The notes under the pieces were generated by a model. The model was not told where the DNA came from. It worked only from the letters and a program-made list of their open reading frames with translations, and did no database searches. Positions 23,421 through 30,851 of a stretch of DNA of 64,000 nucleotides are shown here, one piece after another; position 1 is the stretch's first letter, and every line of letters starts with the position of its first letter. Origin of the DNA: an uncultured Eubacteriales bacterium (GTDB lineage: Bacteria > Bacillota > Clostridia > Oscillospirales > Oscillospiraceae); assembly GCA_900316205.1 (NCBI GenBank), contig ONBX01000036.1, forward strand, positions 1 to 64,000, read 5' to 3'. The position numbers were made by a program, and so were the translations under genes.

Positions 23421-24305
23421 ATGAAAAAGACCGCACTGCTTTTTGTGCTGAGCCTTACCCTGCTGCTGGCCGCCTGCGGCTCTGCCGCTCCCGCCGCCCA
23501 GCAGCCCGCCGCTGAGGAAGCCCAGGAGATCGTGGTGGAGGAGGCTCCGGCCGATGGCCAGAACCCCGTGATGAACTTCGTGGGCGTCTACGCCCCCGAG
23601 ATCAGCTCCGCCGCCAAGCCCCAGATGCTGGTAGAATGCAAGGGCGCGGACAGCGCCGCCGTCACCGTCATGTGGCCCGTGAGCAACGGGGAGGTCAGCT
23701 GCTGGACCATGACCGGCAAGCTGGATCTGGACAGTCTGACCGTGGATTACACCGACGGCGTGCACAAGACCCTTGTCTACGGTGAGGACGGCAAGCTCGC
23801 CTCCGAGACCGGGATTTATGAAAACGGCAAGGGCAGCGTAAGCTTCCATGCCGAGGACAACACCGTTGTCTGGATCGACGAGCAGGATCACACGGCGGAT
23901 GAACTCATCTTCGCCTTCGTTGTCCCCGAGGCTGCCGACGACCCCGATTTCTACAGCGCCTTCAGCGCCATGGAAAAGGGCCTGCTGGAGAGCTATGCCC
24001 GGGATATCCGCCAGGCCTTTCTGGACGAGGACTGGGACTTCATCGCCGACCTTGCCCATTACCCCATCCTTGTAAACGGCGCTGCGTATGCCGATCGGGA
24101 TGCCTTCCTGGCTTACATGAGCGGCTGCACCCTCTCCGACACCGCCCGCAGCGAGATGGAGGCCGAGGACTGCCATGACATGTTCCATAACGGTCAGGGC
24201 CTCTGCATGGGCGCGGGCCAGGTCTGGCTGCTGGACTACAGCTACATGAGCGAAAACGAGCCGGAGCTCCGGATCATCTCCCTCAACGATATTGTGGAGA
24301 AGTAA
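23421..24305 (+). CDS. Secreted lipoprotein of unknown function
   Basis: 294 residues with a lipoprotein signal peptide: basic start MKKTALLF, hydrophobic core, and lipobox LLAAC with Cys at about residue 19. An Ala/Pro/Glu-rich linker (20-50) leads to a beta-rich domain (about 50-175) and a helical C-terminal domain containing 'YARDIRQAFLDEDWDFIADL', which resembles NTF2-like repeats seen in other Firmicutes lipoproteins. It should be anchored outside the membrane after processing by LspA (60,205). Function not recognised. It ends at a strong terminator. Confidence 0.75.
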   Translation: MKKTALLFVLSLTLLLAACGSAAPAAQQPAAEEAQEIVVEEAPADGQNPVMNFVGVYAPEISSAAKPQMLVECKGADSAAVTVMWPVSNGEVSCWTMTGKLDLDSLTVDYTDGVHKTLVYGEDGKLASETGIYENGKGSVSFHAEDNTVVWIDEQDHTADELIFAFVVPEAADDPDFYSAFSAMEKGLLESYARDIRQAFLDEDWDFIADLAHYPILVNGAAYADRDAFLAYMSGCTLSDTARSEMEAEDCHDMFHNGQGLCMGAGQVWLLDYSYMSENEPELRIISLNDIVEK

Positions 24306-24330
24306 CGCGCTGCAAGCCCAAATCGCCCAG

Positions 24331-24360
24331 CCGCCCGGGATCACGATCCCGGGCGGTTTT
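24331..24360 (+). terminator. Terminator after the lipoprotein gene
   Basis: CCGCCCGGGATC-ac-GATCCCGGGCGG followed by TTTTCCC. Confidence 0.88.
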
Positions 24361-24427
24361 CCCTTCGTATCATTTCCCGCGGGGCGGGAAATACTAACAC
24401 CACGCTTTTGCAAAGGAGTGGTGTCAG

Positions 24428-25210
24428 TTGCTGCAGGGGAAAGTGGAGATCTGCGGGGTCAACACATCCCAGCTGCCGGTTTTGAAGGGGGCGGAGATGC
24501 GAACACTGCTGGAGAAGGCCCGGGCCGGGGACAAGGCCGCCCGGGAGAAGCTCATTTCCGGCAATCTCCGGCTGGTGCTCTCGGTGGTGCAGAAGTTTGC
24601 CGGCCGCGGCGAGAGCATGGACGATCTCTTTCAGGTGGGCTGCATCGGCCTCATCAAGGCCATCGACGCCTTCGATCTGAACCAGAACGTGCAGTTTTCC
24701 ACCTATGGCGTTCCCATGATTGCCGGGGAGCTGCGGCGCTTCCTGCGGGACCACAGCGCTCTGCGGGTCAGCCGCTCCATGCGGGATACGGCCTACAAGG
24801 TGCTGCAGGTGCGGGAAAAGCTCACCGCCGATACCGGACGGGAGCCGGACGTGGATACTGTGGCCGCCGCCCTGCAGATCCCCAGGCAGGAGGTAGTCTT
24901 TGCCCTGGAGGCCATCTGCGACCCGGTGAGCCTCTATGAGCCGGTATACAGCGACGTAGGCGAGAGCGCCACGGTGATGGACCAGATCGGCGACAAGCGC
25001 AACACCGACGAGCATTGGCTGGAGCAGATCGCCCTGGCAGACGCGGTGAAGCGCCTGACGCCCCGGGAGAAGCGGATCCTGGCTCTGCGCTTTTACGACG
25101 GCCGCACCCAGATGGAGGTGGCCAAGGCCGTGGGCATCTCTCAGGCCCAGGTCTCCCGCCTGGAAAAAACCGCCATCCAGCAGATCAAGAAGAACATCAC
25201 GGCGTCGTAG
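24428..25210 (+). CDS. sigG: RNA polymerase sporulation sigma factor SigG
   Basis: 260 residues. The start 'KVEICGVNTSQLPVLKGAEM' is diagnostic for SigG, followed by sigma region 2 (DLFQVGCIGLIKAIDAFDL), region 3 and region 4 with its HTH ('TQMEVAKAVGISQAQVSRLE'). It directs late forespore transcription. TTG 24,428 follows AAGGAG by nine bases. It is not next to sigE/spoIIGA as in Bacillus. Upstream, GTATCA-17-AATACTA (24,367-24,396) is weakly like a forespore promoter, which would fit SigF/SigG control. Confidence 0.95.
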   Translation: MLQGKVEICGVNTSQLPVLKGAEMRTLLEKARAGDKAAREKLISGNLRLVLSVVQKFAGRGESMDDLFQVGCIGLIKAIDAFDLNQNVQFSTYGVPMIAGELRRFLRDHSALRVSRSMRDTAYKVLQVREKLTADTGREPDVDTVAAALQIPRQEVVFALEAICDPVSLYEPVYSDVGESATVMDQIGDKRNTDEHWLEQIALADAVKRLTPREKRILALRFYDGRTQMEVAKAVGISQAQVSRLEKTAIQQIKKNITAS

Positions 25211-25779
25211 GGGCGGCCTTTGGCCGCCTCTTGTTTGTCCCGTTCTGTCAGGCGACCGCAGGTCGCCCGTTGTGCTTCCCCCAGCGGGGGAAGCTCCCGC
25301 GAAGCGGGTGATGAGGGGGAATGACCGATCACGATCAGCAATGGAAATAGGAGAAGTTGGCAGCGTTCTCCCTCACTTGTCAGCTGCGCTGACATCCTCC
25401 CCCGCTGGGGGAGGAACAAACCCCTCCGTCACCACCGCAAGCGGCGGCGACACCTCCCCTTTCAGGGGCGGCCAATGTGTCCCGCCGTAGGGGCAGGGGC
25501 GGCCTTTGGCCGCCTCTTGTTTGTCCCGTTCTGTCAGGCGACCGCAGGTCGCCTGGTGTGCTTCCCCCAGCGGGGGAAGCTCCCGCGAAGCGGGTGATGA
25601 GGGAGAATGACCGATCACGATCAGCAGTGAAAATAGGAGAAGTTGGCAGCGTTCTCCCTCACTTGTCAGCTGCGCTGACATCCTCCCCCGTGGGGGAGGA
25701 ACAAACCCCTCCGTCACCACCGCAAGCGGCGGCGACACCTCCCCTTTCAGGGGCGGCCAATGTGTCCCGCCGTAGGGGC
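25209..25779. repeat. Two tandem copies of a 286-bp composite palindromic repeat
   Basis: Copy one is 25,209-25,494 and copy two 25,495-25,779, nearly identical apart from scattered substitutions and one lost C in the CCCCGCTGGGG palindrome of copy two. Each contains GGCGGCC-tt-TGGCCGCC, GGCGACCgcaGGTCGCC, CTTCCCCCAGCGGGGGAAG, ACCGATCACGATCAG and TCAGCTGCGCTGA modules. The region between sigG and yitT carries no gene. Confidence 0.9.
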
Positions 25780-25875
25780 TCTTCTACGTAGACTGCAAAC
25801 AAAGTCGTTTTCTGTCGTTGCGAACCAGTGACCGATGTCACCGGTGTGGCAATCCGGTTTCCCCAAACCGACTTC

Positions 25876-26751
25876 TCATAGCTCAAAACTCTTGAAGCCT
25901 TCGCCGTGGACCTCGGTGGAATCGGTGACGAAGGTGAAGGCCGCAGGGTCCGCCTCCTTGATGATGCGCAGGGTCTGGGCCAGCACATGACGCCGGGTGA
26001 CGGTGACGACCATCTGCTTGTCCGCACCGGTCCAGCCGCCGGTGGCGGGGATCACGGTGGTGCCCCGCTGGGTCCTCTCGTTCAGGGCCCGGGAGACCTC
26101 CTCCCCCTTCTCGGTGATGGTGTAGATCACCTTGGCGTAGTCCACGCCCTGGGCAATGGCGTCGATGACCTTGGAGGAGACCACGATGGCGATGGTGGAA
26201 TAGAGGGCCACCTCGATGTCCTTGAACACCAGCACCGCAATGGCCACCACCAGCCCGTCCACCGCCAGGAGCATGGTGCCGGAGGGGACGTTGGGCAGGG
26301 CCTTTTTCAGCAGCAGGGCCGCCAGGTCCGTGCCGCCGGTGCTGATGCCCCGGAGAAACAGCAGCCCGATGCCGAAGCCGCTGATGGCGCCGCCGGCCAC
26401 GGCGGCCAGGAGGGCGTTGTTGGTGTAGCCCGGCAGCAGCGCGCCGAAGAGATCGATGAAGCCGGAGAGCAGCACCGAGGAGAGCAGGGTCATCACAAGG
26501 GGCCGAAGGCCCATCTGCTTCCAGCAGGCCAGGAGCAGCGGCACGTTCAAAAGCAAGGCCCAGGCGCCAACGCTGATGTGGGGCGTGAGATGGGCCAGGG
26601 CGGTGGCAAGGCCCGAGACGCCGCCGGGGGCAATGTCGTTGGGCACGGTGAACACCGCAATGGGCAGGCCCACCAGCACCGTGCCCAGCAGGATAAAGAC
26701 CAGGTCCAGCAGAAAGCCCTTCCAGCCCTGGGGGCCGAGGATCTTTTTCAT
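25876..26751 (-). CDS. YitT-family membrane protein (DUF161/DUF2179)
   Basis: 291 residues: five to six transmembrane helices over about 1-195 ('NDIAPGGVSGLATAL' and 'GISTGGTDLAALLLKK' are family hallmarks) and a soluble C-terminal DUF2179 domain (about 205-290, 'VIYTITEKGEEVSRALNE' with 'RGTTVIPATGGWTG'). A widespread Firmicutes family of uncertain transport role. Single gene; start at ATG 26,751. Confidence 0.9.
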   Translation of the reverse strand: MKKILGPQGWKGFLLDLVFILLGTVLVGLPIAVFTVPNDIAPGGVSGLATALAHLTPHISVGAWALLLNVPLLLACWKQMGLRPLVMTLLSSVLLSGFIDLFGALLPGYTNNALLAAVAGGAISGFGIGLLFLRGISTGGTDLAALLLKKALPNVPSGTMLLAVDGLVVAIAVLVFKDIEVALYSTIAIVVSSKVIDAIAQGVDYAKVIYTITEKGEEVSRALNERTQRGTTVIPATGGWTGADKQMVVTVTRRHVLAQTLRIIKEADPAAFTFVTDSTEVHGEGFKSFEL

Positions 26752-26996
26752 AGGTATCGTCTCCCGATTCTAAGTAAACGGTAATAAAATCGGCAAGAGC
26801 GAATCCCGAGAAATCTGCGTCCTGACGATGGCACTTTTTCGCAGGCATACTTTGTGTATGGCAAGAAAAAGTGACGAAGTCAGGGCACAAATTTTCCGGG
26901 AGGCGCCGCAGACGATTTGATTAGCGCTTACCTGGTTTTTCGGGCAGTATACCACAGATCCGGTCTTCTGCCAAGAGCCGGAGCTTCCTTCTTTTG

Positions 26997-27066
26997 TAGG
27001 GGAGGAGCTTGCCCCTCCCGTGGGAATCACACAAATCTCGCGGGAGGGGCAAGCCCCTCCCCTACG
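26997..27066. repeat. Long inverted repeat between yitT and spmB
   Basis: A near-perfect 25-bp inverted repeat with arms GTAGGGGAGGAGCTTGCCCC.. and ..GGGGCAAGCCCCTCCCCTAC around a 20-base loop. It is probably a terminator or REP-type element; it ends three bases from the spmB stop. Confidence 0.85.
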
Positions 27067-27069
27067 GAT

Positions 27070-27597
27070 TCATCCCCAGATCAGCCTGCACACCCAGGCG
27101 GAGGAGAGGAAGCAGGCCAGGTCCGCACAGAGCGCCGCCGGGATGGCCCAGCGGCTCTTTTTCACCCCGGCGGCGGAGAGGTAAACCGCCGCCACATAGA
27201 AGGTGGTCTCACTGGAGCCCAGCATCACCGCGGCGGTGCGCCCGGCGAGGCTGTCCGGCCCGGCCTGGCGGATGATCTCTGCCGCGGCGGAGAGGGCCCC
27301 GCTGCCGGAGAGGGGCCGCAGCAGCATCAGGATCCCGGTCTCCGGCGGCACGCCCAGGCGCAGGAGAATCGGGGAGAGCAGGCGGCTCAGCCCCTGGGCA
27401 AGGCCGGAGGAGCGCAGCAGGTAGATGACCGGGAACAGGGCCAGCAGGGGCGGCAGGATCTTCCCCGCCGTCTCCAGGCCCTTCTTTGCCCCGGTGCAGA
27501 GGGCGTCATACACGTCCACGCCCCGGAGGGAGGCCGTGAGCAGGGCGCTGCAGAGCAGCAGCGGGGCGAGAAGCGCACCCAGATCCTTCAGCGCCAC
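27070..27597 (-). CDS. spmB: Spore maturation protein SpmB
   Basis: 175 residues of four to five membrane helices with the SpmB pattern 'LLRPLSGSGALSAAAEII', 'GPDSLAGRTAAVMLGSSETT' and a closing 'ADLACFLSSAWVCRLIWG'. SpmA and SpmB help dehydrate the spore core. The start is GTG 27,597, which overlaps the spmA stop by ten bases (coupled). The longer open frame running on to 28,167 is a shadow of spmA and should not be used. Confidence 0.9.
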   Translation of the reverse strand: MALKDLGALLAPLLLCSALLTASLRGVDVYDALCTGAKKGLETAGKILPPLLALFPVIYLLRSSGLAQGLSRLLSPILLRLGVPPETGILMLLRPLSGSGALSAAAEIIRQAGPDSLAGRTAAVMLGSSETTFYVAAVYLSAAGVKKSRWAIPAALCADLACFLSSAWVCRLIWG

Positions 27598-28160
27598 AGC
27601 CGCCGGAGAAGGGCCGCCGTGAGCAGCCCACAGCTCACGGAGACGGCGGAGGAGAGCCACACCGCCGGCAGGATATCGAAGGGGGCGCTTGCTCCGGCCG
27701 CCGCCCGCACCGAGGCGATCCCCGCAGGCAGCAGCTGCAGGGAGGCGGTATTCAGCACCACCAGCATCCCCAGCTCGTCCCGGGCAGGCTCTCCCAGCTC
27801 CGCCATGCCTCGGGCGGCCCGGATCCCGGCGGGGGTGGCGGCGTTGCCCAGTCCCAGGAGATTGGCGCTGAGATTTTCCGTGAGGGCCTCCAGGATCTCC
27901 CCGCGTTCCGTGGATCGGGGAAAGAGCCGCCGCAGCGGTCTTTTGAGAGCCCGGGCCAGAGCCCCCGCCGCGCCGCAGCGCTCCAGCAGCTCCAGCACCC
28001 CGCTCCAGAGGCAGATGCCGCCGGCAATGCCGAGCACGAAGGGAACGGCGGCCTGGGCTCCCTCCATGAGGGCCCGTCCCGTCGCCTCCGCCGTGCCGTT
28101 TGCGGCAGCGTACAAAGTGCAGATCACATAGAGCGCCGTCAGCACCGAACCAAGCATCAT
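27588..28160 (-). CDS. spmA: Spore maturation protein SpmA
   Basis: 190 residues, membrane protein with the nucleoside-recognition/Gate-like pattern: 'GICLWSGVLELLERCGAAGA', 'NLLGLGNAATPAGIRA' and 'VVLNTASLQLLPAGIASVR'. ATG-ATG at 28,160 follows CGGGAGGTGTTTT; the earlier ATG adds an unrelated extension. It partners SpmB in spore core dehydration and fits with sigG in the same region. Confidence 0.92.
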   Translation of the reverse strand: MMLGSVLTALYVICTLYAAANGTAEATGRALMEGAQAAVPFVLGIAGGICLWSGVLELLERCGAAGALARALKRPLRRLFPRSTERGEILEALTENLSANLLGLGNAATPAGIRAARGMAELGEPARDELGMLVVLNTASLQLLPAGIASVRAAAGASAPFDILPAVWLSSAVSVSCGLLTAALLRRLWR

Positions 28161-28218
28161 AAAACACCTCCCGATGGGGCGAAAATGCAGCAATTTCAAG
28201 GGTTTTCTAAAATATCAG

Positions 28219-28247
28219 TTGAACAGAACCGAAAAACTGTGTATACT
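28219..28247 (+). promoter_or_regulatory. Promoter of the AbrB-like/HAD operon
   Basis: TTGAAC (28,219-28,224), 17-bp spacer, TATACT (28,242-28,247). A GAAAGGGG ribosome site precedes ATG 28,313. Confidence 0.8.
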
Positions 28248-28312
28248 GTGGAAAAAGTACTCTGAAGGAGTATTTTTTACCGAAAGAATATCCTGTCGAA
28301 AGGGGCTTTCCT

Positions 28313-28558
28313 ATGAAATCCACCGGCATCGTCCGCAAAGTAGATGAACTGGGACGCATCGTCCTGCCCATCGAACTGCGCCGGACGCTGGACATTGAGG
28401 AAAAGGACGCGTTAGAGATATATGTGGAGGATGACAGCATTATTCTCCGCAAGTATCAGATGAGCTGTATCTTCTGTGACAGCACCCGGGACCTGGTCAG
28501 CTACAAGGGCAGAAACGTCTGCTCCGACTGCATTGCAAAGCTGAGAGGCCGTGCATGA
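28313..28558 (+). CDS. AbrB/SpoVT-family regulator with C-terminal zinc ribbon
   Basis: 81 residues. Residues 1-48 are the swapped-hairpin AbrB DNA-binding domain ('STGIVRKVDELGRIVLPIEL'). The C-terminal part replaces the AbrB multimerisation domain with CxxC...CxxC ('CIFCDS' and 'VCSDC'), a likely zinc ribbon. Such short AbrB-like proteins are common in Clostridia and regulate transition-state or sporulation genes. Its stop overlaps the start of the HAD gene (ATGA, 28,555). Confidence 0.88.
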   Translation: MKSTGIVRKVDELGRIVLPIELRRTLDIEEKDALEIYVEDDSIILRKYQMSCIFCDSTRDLVSYKGRNVCSDCIAKLRGRA

Positions 28559-29301
28559 GCGTCCCGGAGGAAACTGTGCGCCCCGCCGCCTTCCTCCTTG
28601 ACCTTTACGGCACCCTTGTGGACATCCACACGGACGAAAACCAGCCATCCCTCTGGAAGAGGATGGCTGGTTTCGTTCTGTCCCGGGGCGCCGACTGGGA
28701 GGGGAAGGCGCTGCGCCGGGCCTATCTGGAAGGGCTGCGCCAGGAGGAGGAAAGGCTCCGCCTGCGGGACCGCGGACTCCCCTGGGCCCAGGGGGAGATC
28801 GACCTGGCCCTTGTCTTCGCCCGGCTCTATACAGAAAAGGGCGTCAGGGCGGACGCGGCGCTGATCGCGGAGACGGCCCTGGCTTTCCGCAAGGCCTCCA
28901 CCACCCGCCTGCGCCTTTACGCCGGGGCAAAGGAGCTGCTGGCCGCCCTGGGGCAGCGGGGACGGGTGATCCTCCTTTCCAACGCCCAGAGTCTTTTTAC
29001 CCGGCCGGAGCTGGAAATGCTGGGACTCACAGACTGCTTTGACAGCATCTACCTCTCCTCCGAGGCGGGCTTCAAGAAGCCGGATCCCCGCTTTTACCGC
29101 CTGGCTCTGGATCGGGAGGGTCTGAAGCCAAAGGACTGCCTCATGATCGGAAACGACCCGATCTGTGACGGAGAAGGGCCCCGCTCGGTTGGCATCCCGG
29201 CCTATGTGATCCGTTCCGGCATCTCGCCGCGCGGGATCCCCGAGGGCTACGACCAGGAGGGCATGGACCTGAAAAAGCTCAAACGCTTTTTGTGCGTTTG
29301 A
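28555..29301 (+). CDS. HAD-superfamily hydrolase
   Basis: 248 residues with HAD motif I DLYGTLVD (about residues 16-23; both aspartates present), motif II 'ILLSNAQ', motif III 'GFKKPDP' and motif IV 'MIGNDPICDGEG'. A helical cap lies between I and II. Probably a phosphatase for a small metabolite, substrate unknown. Translationally coupled to the AbrB-like regulator. Confidence 0.88.
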   Translation: MSVPEETVRPAAFLLDLYGTLVDIHTDENQPSLWKRMAGFVLSRGADWEGKALRRAYLEGLRQEEERLRLRDRGLPWAQGEIDLALVFARLYTEKGVRADAALIAETALAFRKASTTRLRLYAGAKELLAALGQRGRVILLSNAQSLFTRPELEMLGLTDCFDSIYLSSEAGFKKPDPRFYRLALDREGLKPKDCLMIGNDPICDGEGPRSVGIPAYVIRSGISPRGIPEGYDQEGMDLKKLKRFLCV

Positions 29302-29307
29302 GCAAGG

Positions 29308-29420
29308 AAAAAGGAAAAGTGAAGAGGGAAAAGGTATGGTATTGCCTGCGACGATGAAATTCAATCATCGCCGCAGGCGATACCTTCCTTATTCTCTATT
29401 CCTTATTCCCTCTTTCCTAT
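29308..29420. repeat. Purine-arm/pyrimidine-arm repeat reaching into trmN6
   Basis: Purine-rich left arm AAGGAAAAGTGAAGAGGG, core GGTATTGCCTGCGacGATGA ... TCATCGCCGCAGGCGATACC, pyrimidine-rich right arm CCTTATTCTCTATTCCTTATT. The right arm overlaps the end of the methyltransferase gene, whose last residues (KEGIRNRE) are encoded by the repeat. Confidence 0.75.
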
Positions 29421-30126
29421 GATAGATCCGCCGCACTTCCCCGCTCTCCCTTCCCTCCGCGTCCTGCAGGATCAGGGGCGGCTCGACAATGAGACCCGGT
29501 CTTCCGCCCCGGCGTCCCTCGACCAGCACCAGGCTTGGCGCGGCATCGGCCCGGGCGGAGACAAAGCGCATTCGCTTGGGCTCCAGGCCGCTTTCACGCA
29601 TGCACATGAGCATCTCCGCCAGCCGCTCCGGTCGGTGGACCAGGCAGAAGCGTCCCCCTGTGGGCAGCAGAAAGGCCGCCGCCGCGCAGAGCTCCGGCAG
29701 CGTACAGTCCCGCTCCTCCCTGGCTCCCGCCCGGGCGGGATCGGGAGAGCTGGCCCCGCTTCCCGCCGGGAAATAAGGCGGGTTTGCCACCGCCAGATGG
29801 AAGCTTCCGTGGGCAAAGAGGCTCCGATGCTCCCGGATGTCCCCGGTGAGGATCTCGCTTCGCTCCCCAAAACCGTTTCGCGCCAGGTTTTCCCGGGCCA
29901 GGGCCGCAGCCTCCTCCCGCAGCTCCAGCCCGGTCATGTGCAGCTTTTCGCTGCTGCAGAGCAGCAGCAGGCTCAAAATCCCGGCGCCGCAGCCCAGGTC
30001 GATACCCCGCTCCGCCCCGTGGAGCTTCACAAAGTCTGCCAGCAGCACACTGTCGGTGGAGAGCTTCGCCCCCGCATCCTGCCGAAAGACCGGTCCCCCG
30101 GCCCAGAGTTCACAGGCGTCGATCAT
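29389..30126 (-). CDS. tRNA1(Val) adenine-N6 methyltransferase-like protein (TrmN6 type)
   Basis: 245 residues. SAM-binding motif I 'DLGCGAGILSLLL' and the N6-adenine catalytic motif NPPYF match the YfiC/TrmN6 family; the N-terminus 'GAKLSTDSVLLADFVKL' is also typical. It would methylate A37 of a tRNA, although such enzymes are hard to separate from other small N6-methylases. ATG 30,126 has TAGGAGGATGT upstream. The C-terminal residues come from an intergenic repeat arm. Confidence 0.8.
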   Translation of the reverse strand: MIDACELWAGGPVFRQDAGAKLSTDSVLLADFVKLHGAERGIDLGCGAGILSLLLLCSSEKLHMTGLELREEAAALARENLARNGFGERSEILTGDIREHRSLFAHGSFHLAVANPPYFPAGSGASSPDPARAGAREERDCTLPELCAAAAFLLPTGGRFCLVHRPERLAEMLMCMRESGLEPKRMRFVSARADAAPSLVLVEGRRGGRPGLIVEPPLILQDAEGRESGEVRRIYHRKEGIRNRE

Positions 30127-30154
30127 ACATCCTCCTAATCCATTGCAAATCGCT

Positions 30155-30378
30155 TTTGCCTCATATACAAAAAGAGCTGAGCTTTTCCGATCAGCTCTCA
30201 AACACGCTGCTCTTGCAGCGCGTTTGAGAGTCCGCGTTTGCAACGCGGAGAGGATTGAACGTGAAGAGGGGCTTCCCATCCCCTCTTCACAATCACCCCA
30301 TGCTAAACGAAGCCTCACAGCCCTTTCTGTTCTTTGCCTCATATACAAAAAGAGCTGAGCGAACGCTCAGCTCTTTCT
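30155..30378 (-). terminator. Duplicated terminators after the ferredoxin gene
   Basis: AAAAAGAGCTGAGC-gaac-GCTCAGCTCTTT (30,346-30,374) is a strong minus-strand terminator. TTTGCCTCATATACAAAAAG precedes it and recurs at 30,155 with a second hairpin AGAGCTGA/TCAGCTCT, so the terminator block has been duplicated about 178 bp apart. Confidence 0.8.
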
Positions 30379-30390
30379 GTTGTTTCTCGA

Positions 30391-30561
30391 TTACTGCAGC
30401 TCGATGGCTTCGGCAGGGCACTGGGCAGCGCAGGAACCACACTCCAGGCACTTTTCAGGATCGATCTCGTAGTGCAGATCGCCCATGTCGATGGCTTCGG
30501 CAGGGCACTGGGCAGCGCAGGAACCACAGGACAGGCACTCGTCAGTGATCACGTACGGCAT
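30391..30561 (-). CDS. 2[4Fe-4S] ferredoxin
   Basis: 56 residues with two CxxCxxCxxxCP clusters ('CLSCGSCAAQCPAEAI' and 'CLECGSCAAQCPAEAI'), the classical clostridial ferredoxin. Electron carrier in anaerobic metabolism. ATG 30,561 follows GGAGGG by six bases. Confidence 0.95.
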   Translation of the reverse strand: MPYVITDECLSCGSCAAQCPAEAIDMGDLHYEIDPEKCLECGSCAAQCPAEAIELQ

Positions 30562-30851
30562 GGAATTCCCTCCATTTATGTATGAATTTGGCCCTTTTCG
30601 GCCGTTTGTGGCATCATTGTAGCACATCTTTTCCAAAAATCAATAGCTTCTTTTTGACAAACTGTTAATTCCGAGAAAATGTGGAGATAATTTCCACAGT
30701 CTGCACGGCAGCGCGGCGAGGAATCTTTTCCTTCCGCCGCGGCATTCGCCCCAATCGGCGGGACCGAGGCAGGATAATGGAAAGAAGCAAAGAGCTTGGC
30801 CTGGCTGCGCTGATACAAAGCGGCGCCAGCAGGCCGGCCAGGAGGCACAGC

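Noticed and set aside
25209-25779. Insertion sequence between sigG and yitT
   Set aside because: No transposase and no terminal inverted repeats with target duplication; the unit is a non-coding tandem repeat.
27588-28167. Extended N-terminus for spmB reaching to 28,167
   Set aside because: The extension is an out-of-frame reading of spmA; the true start is the GTG overlapping the spmA stop.
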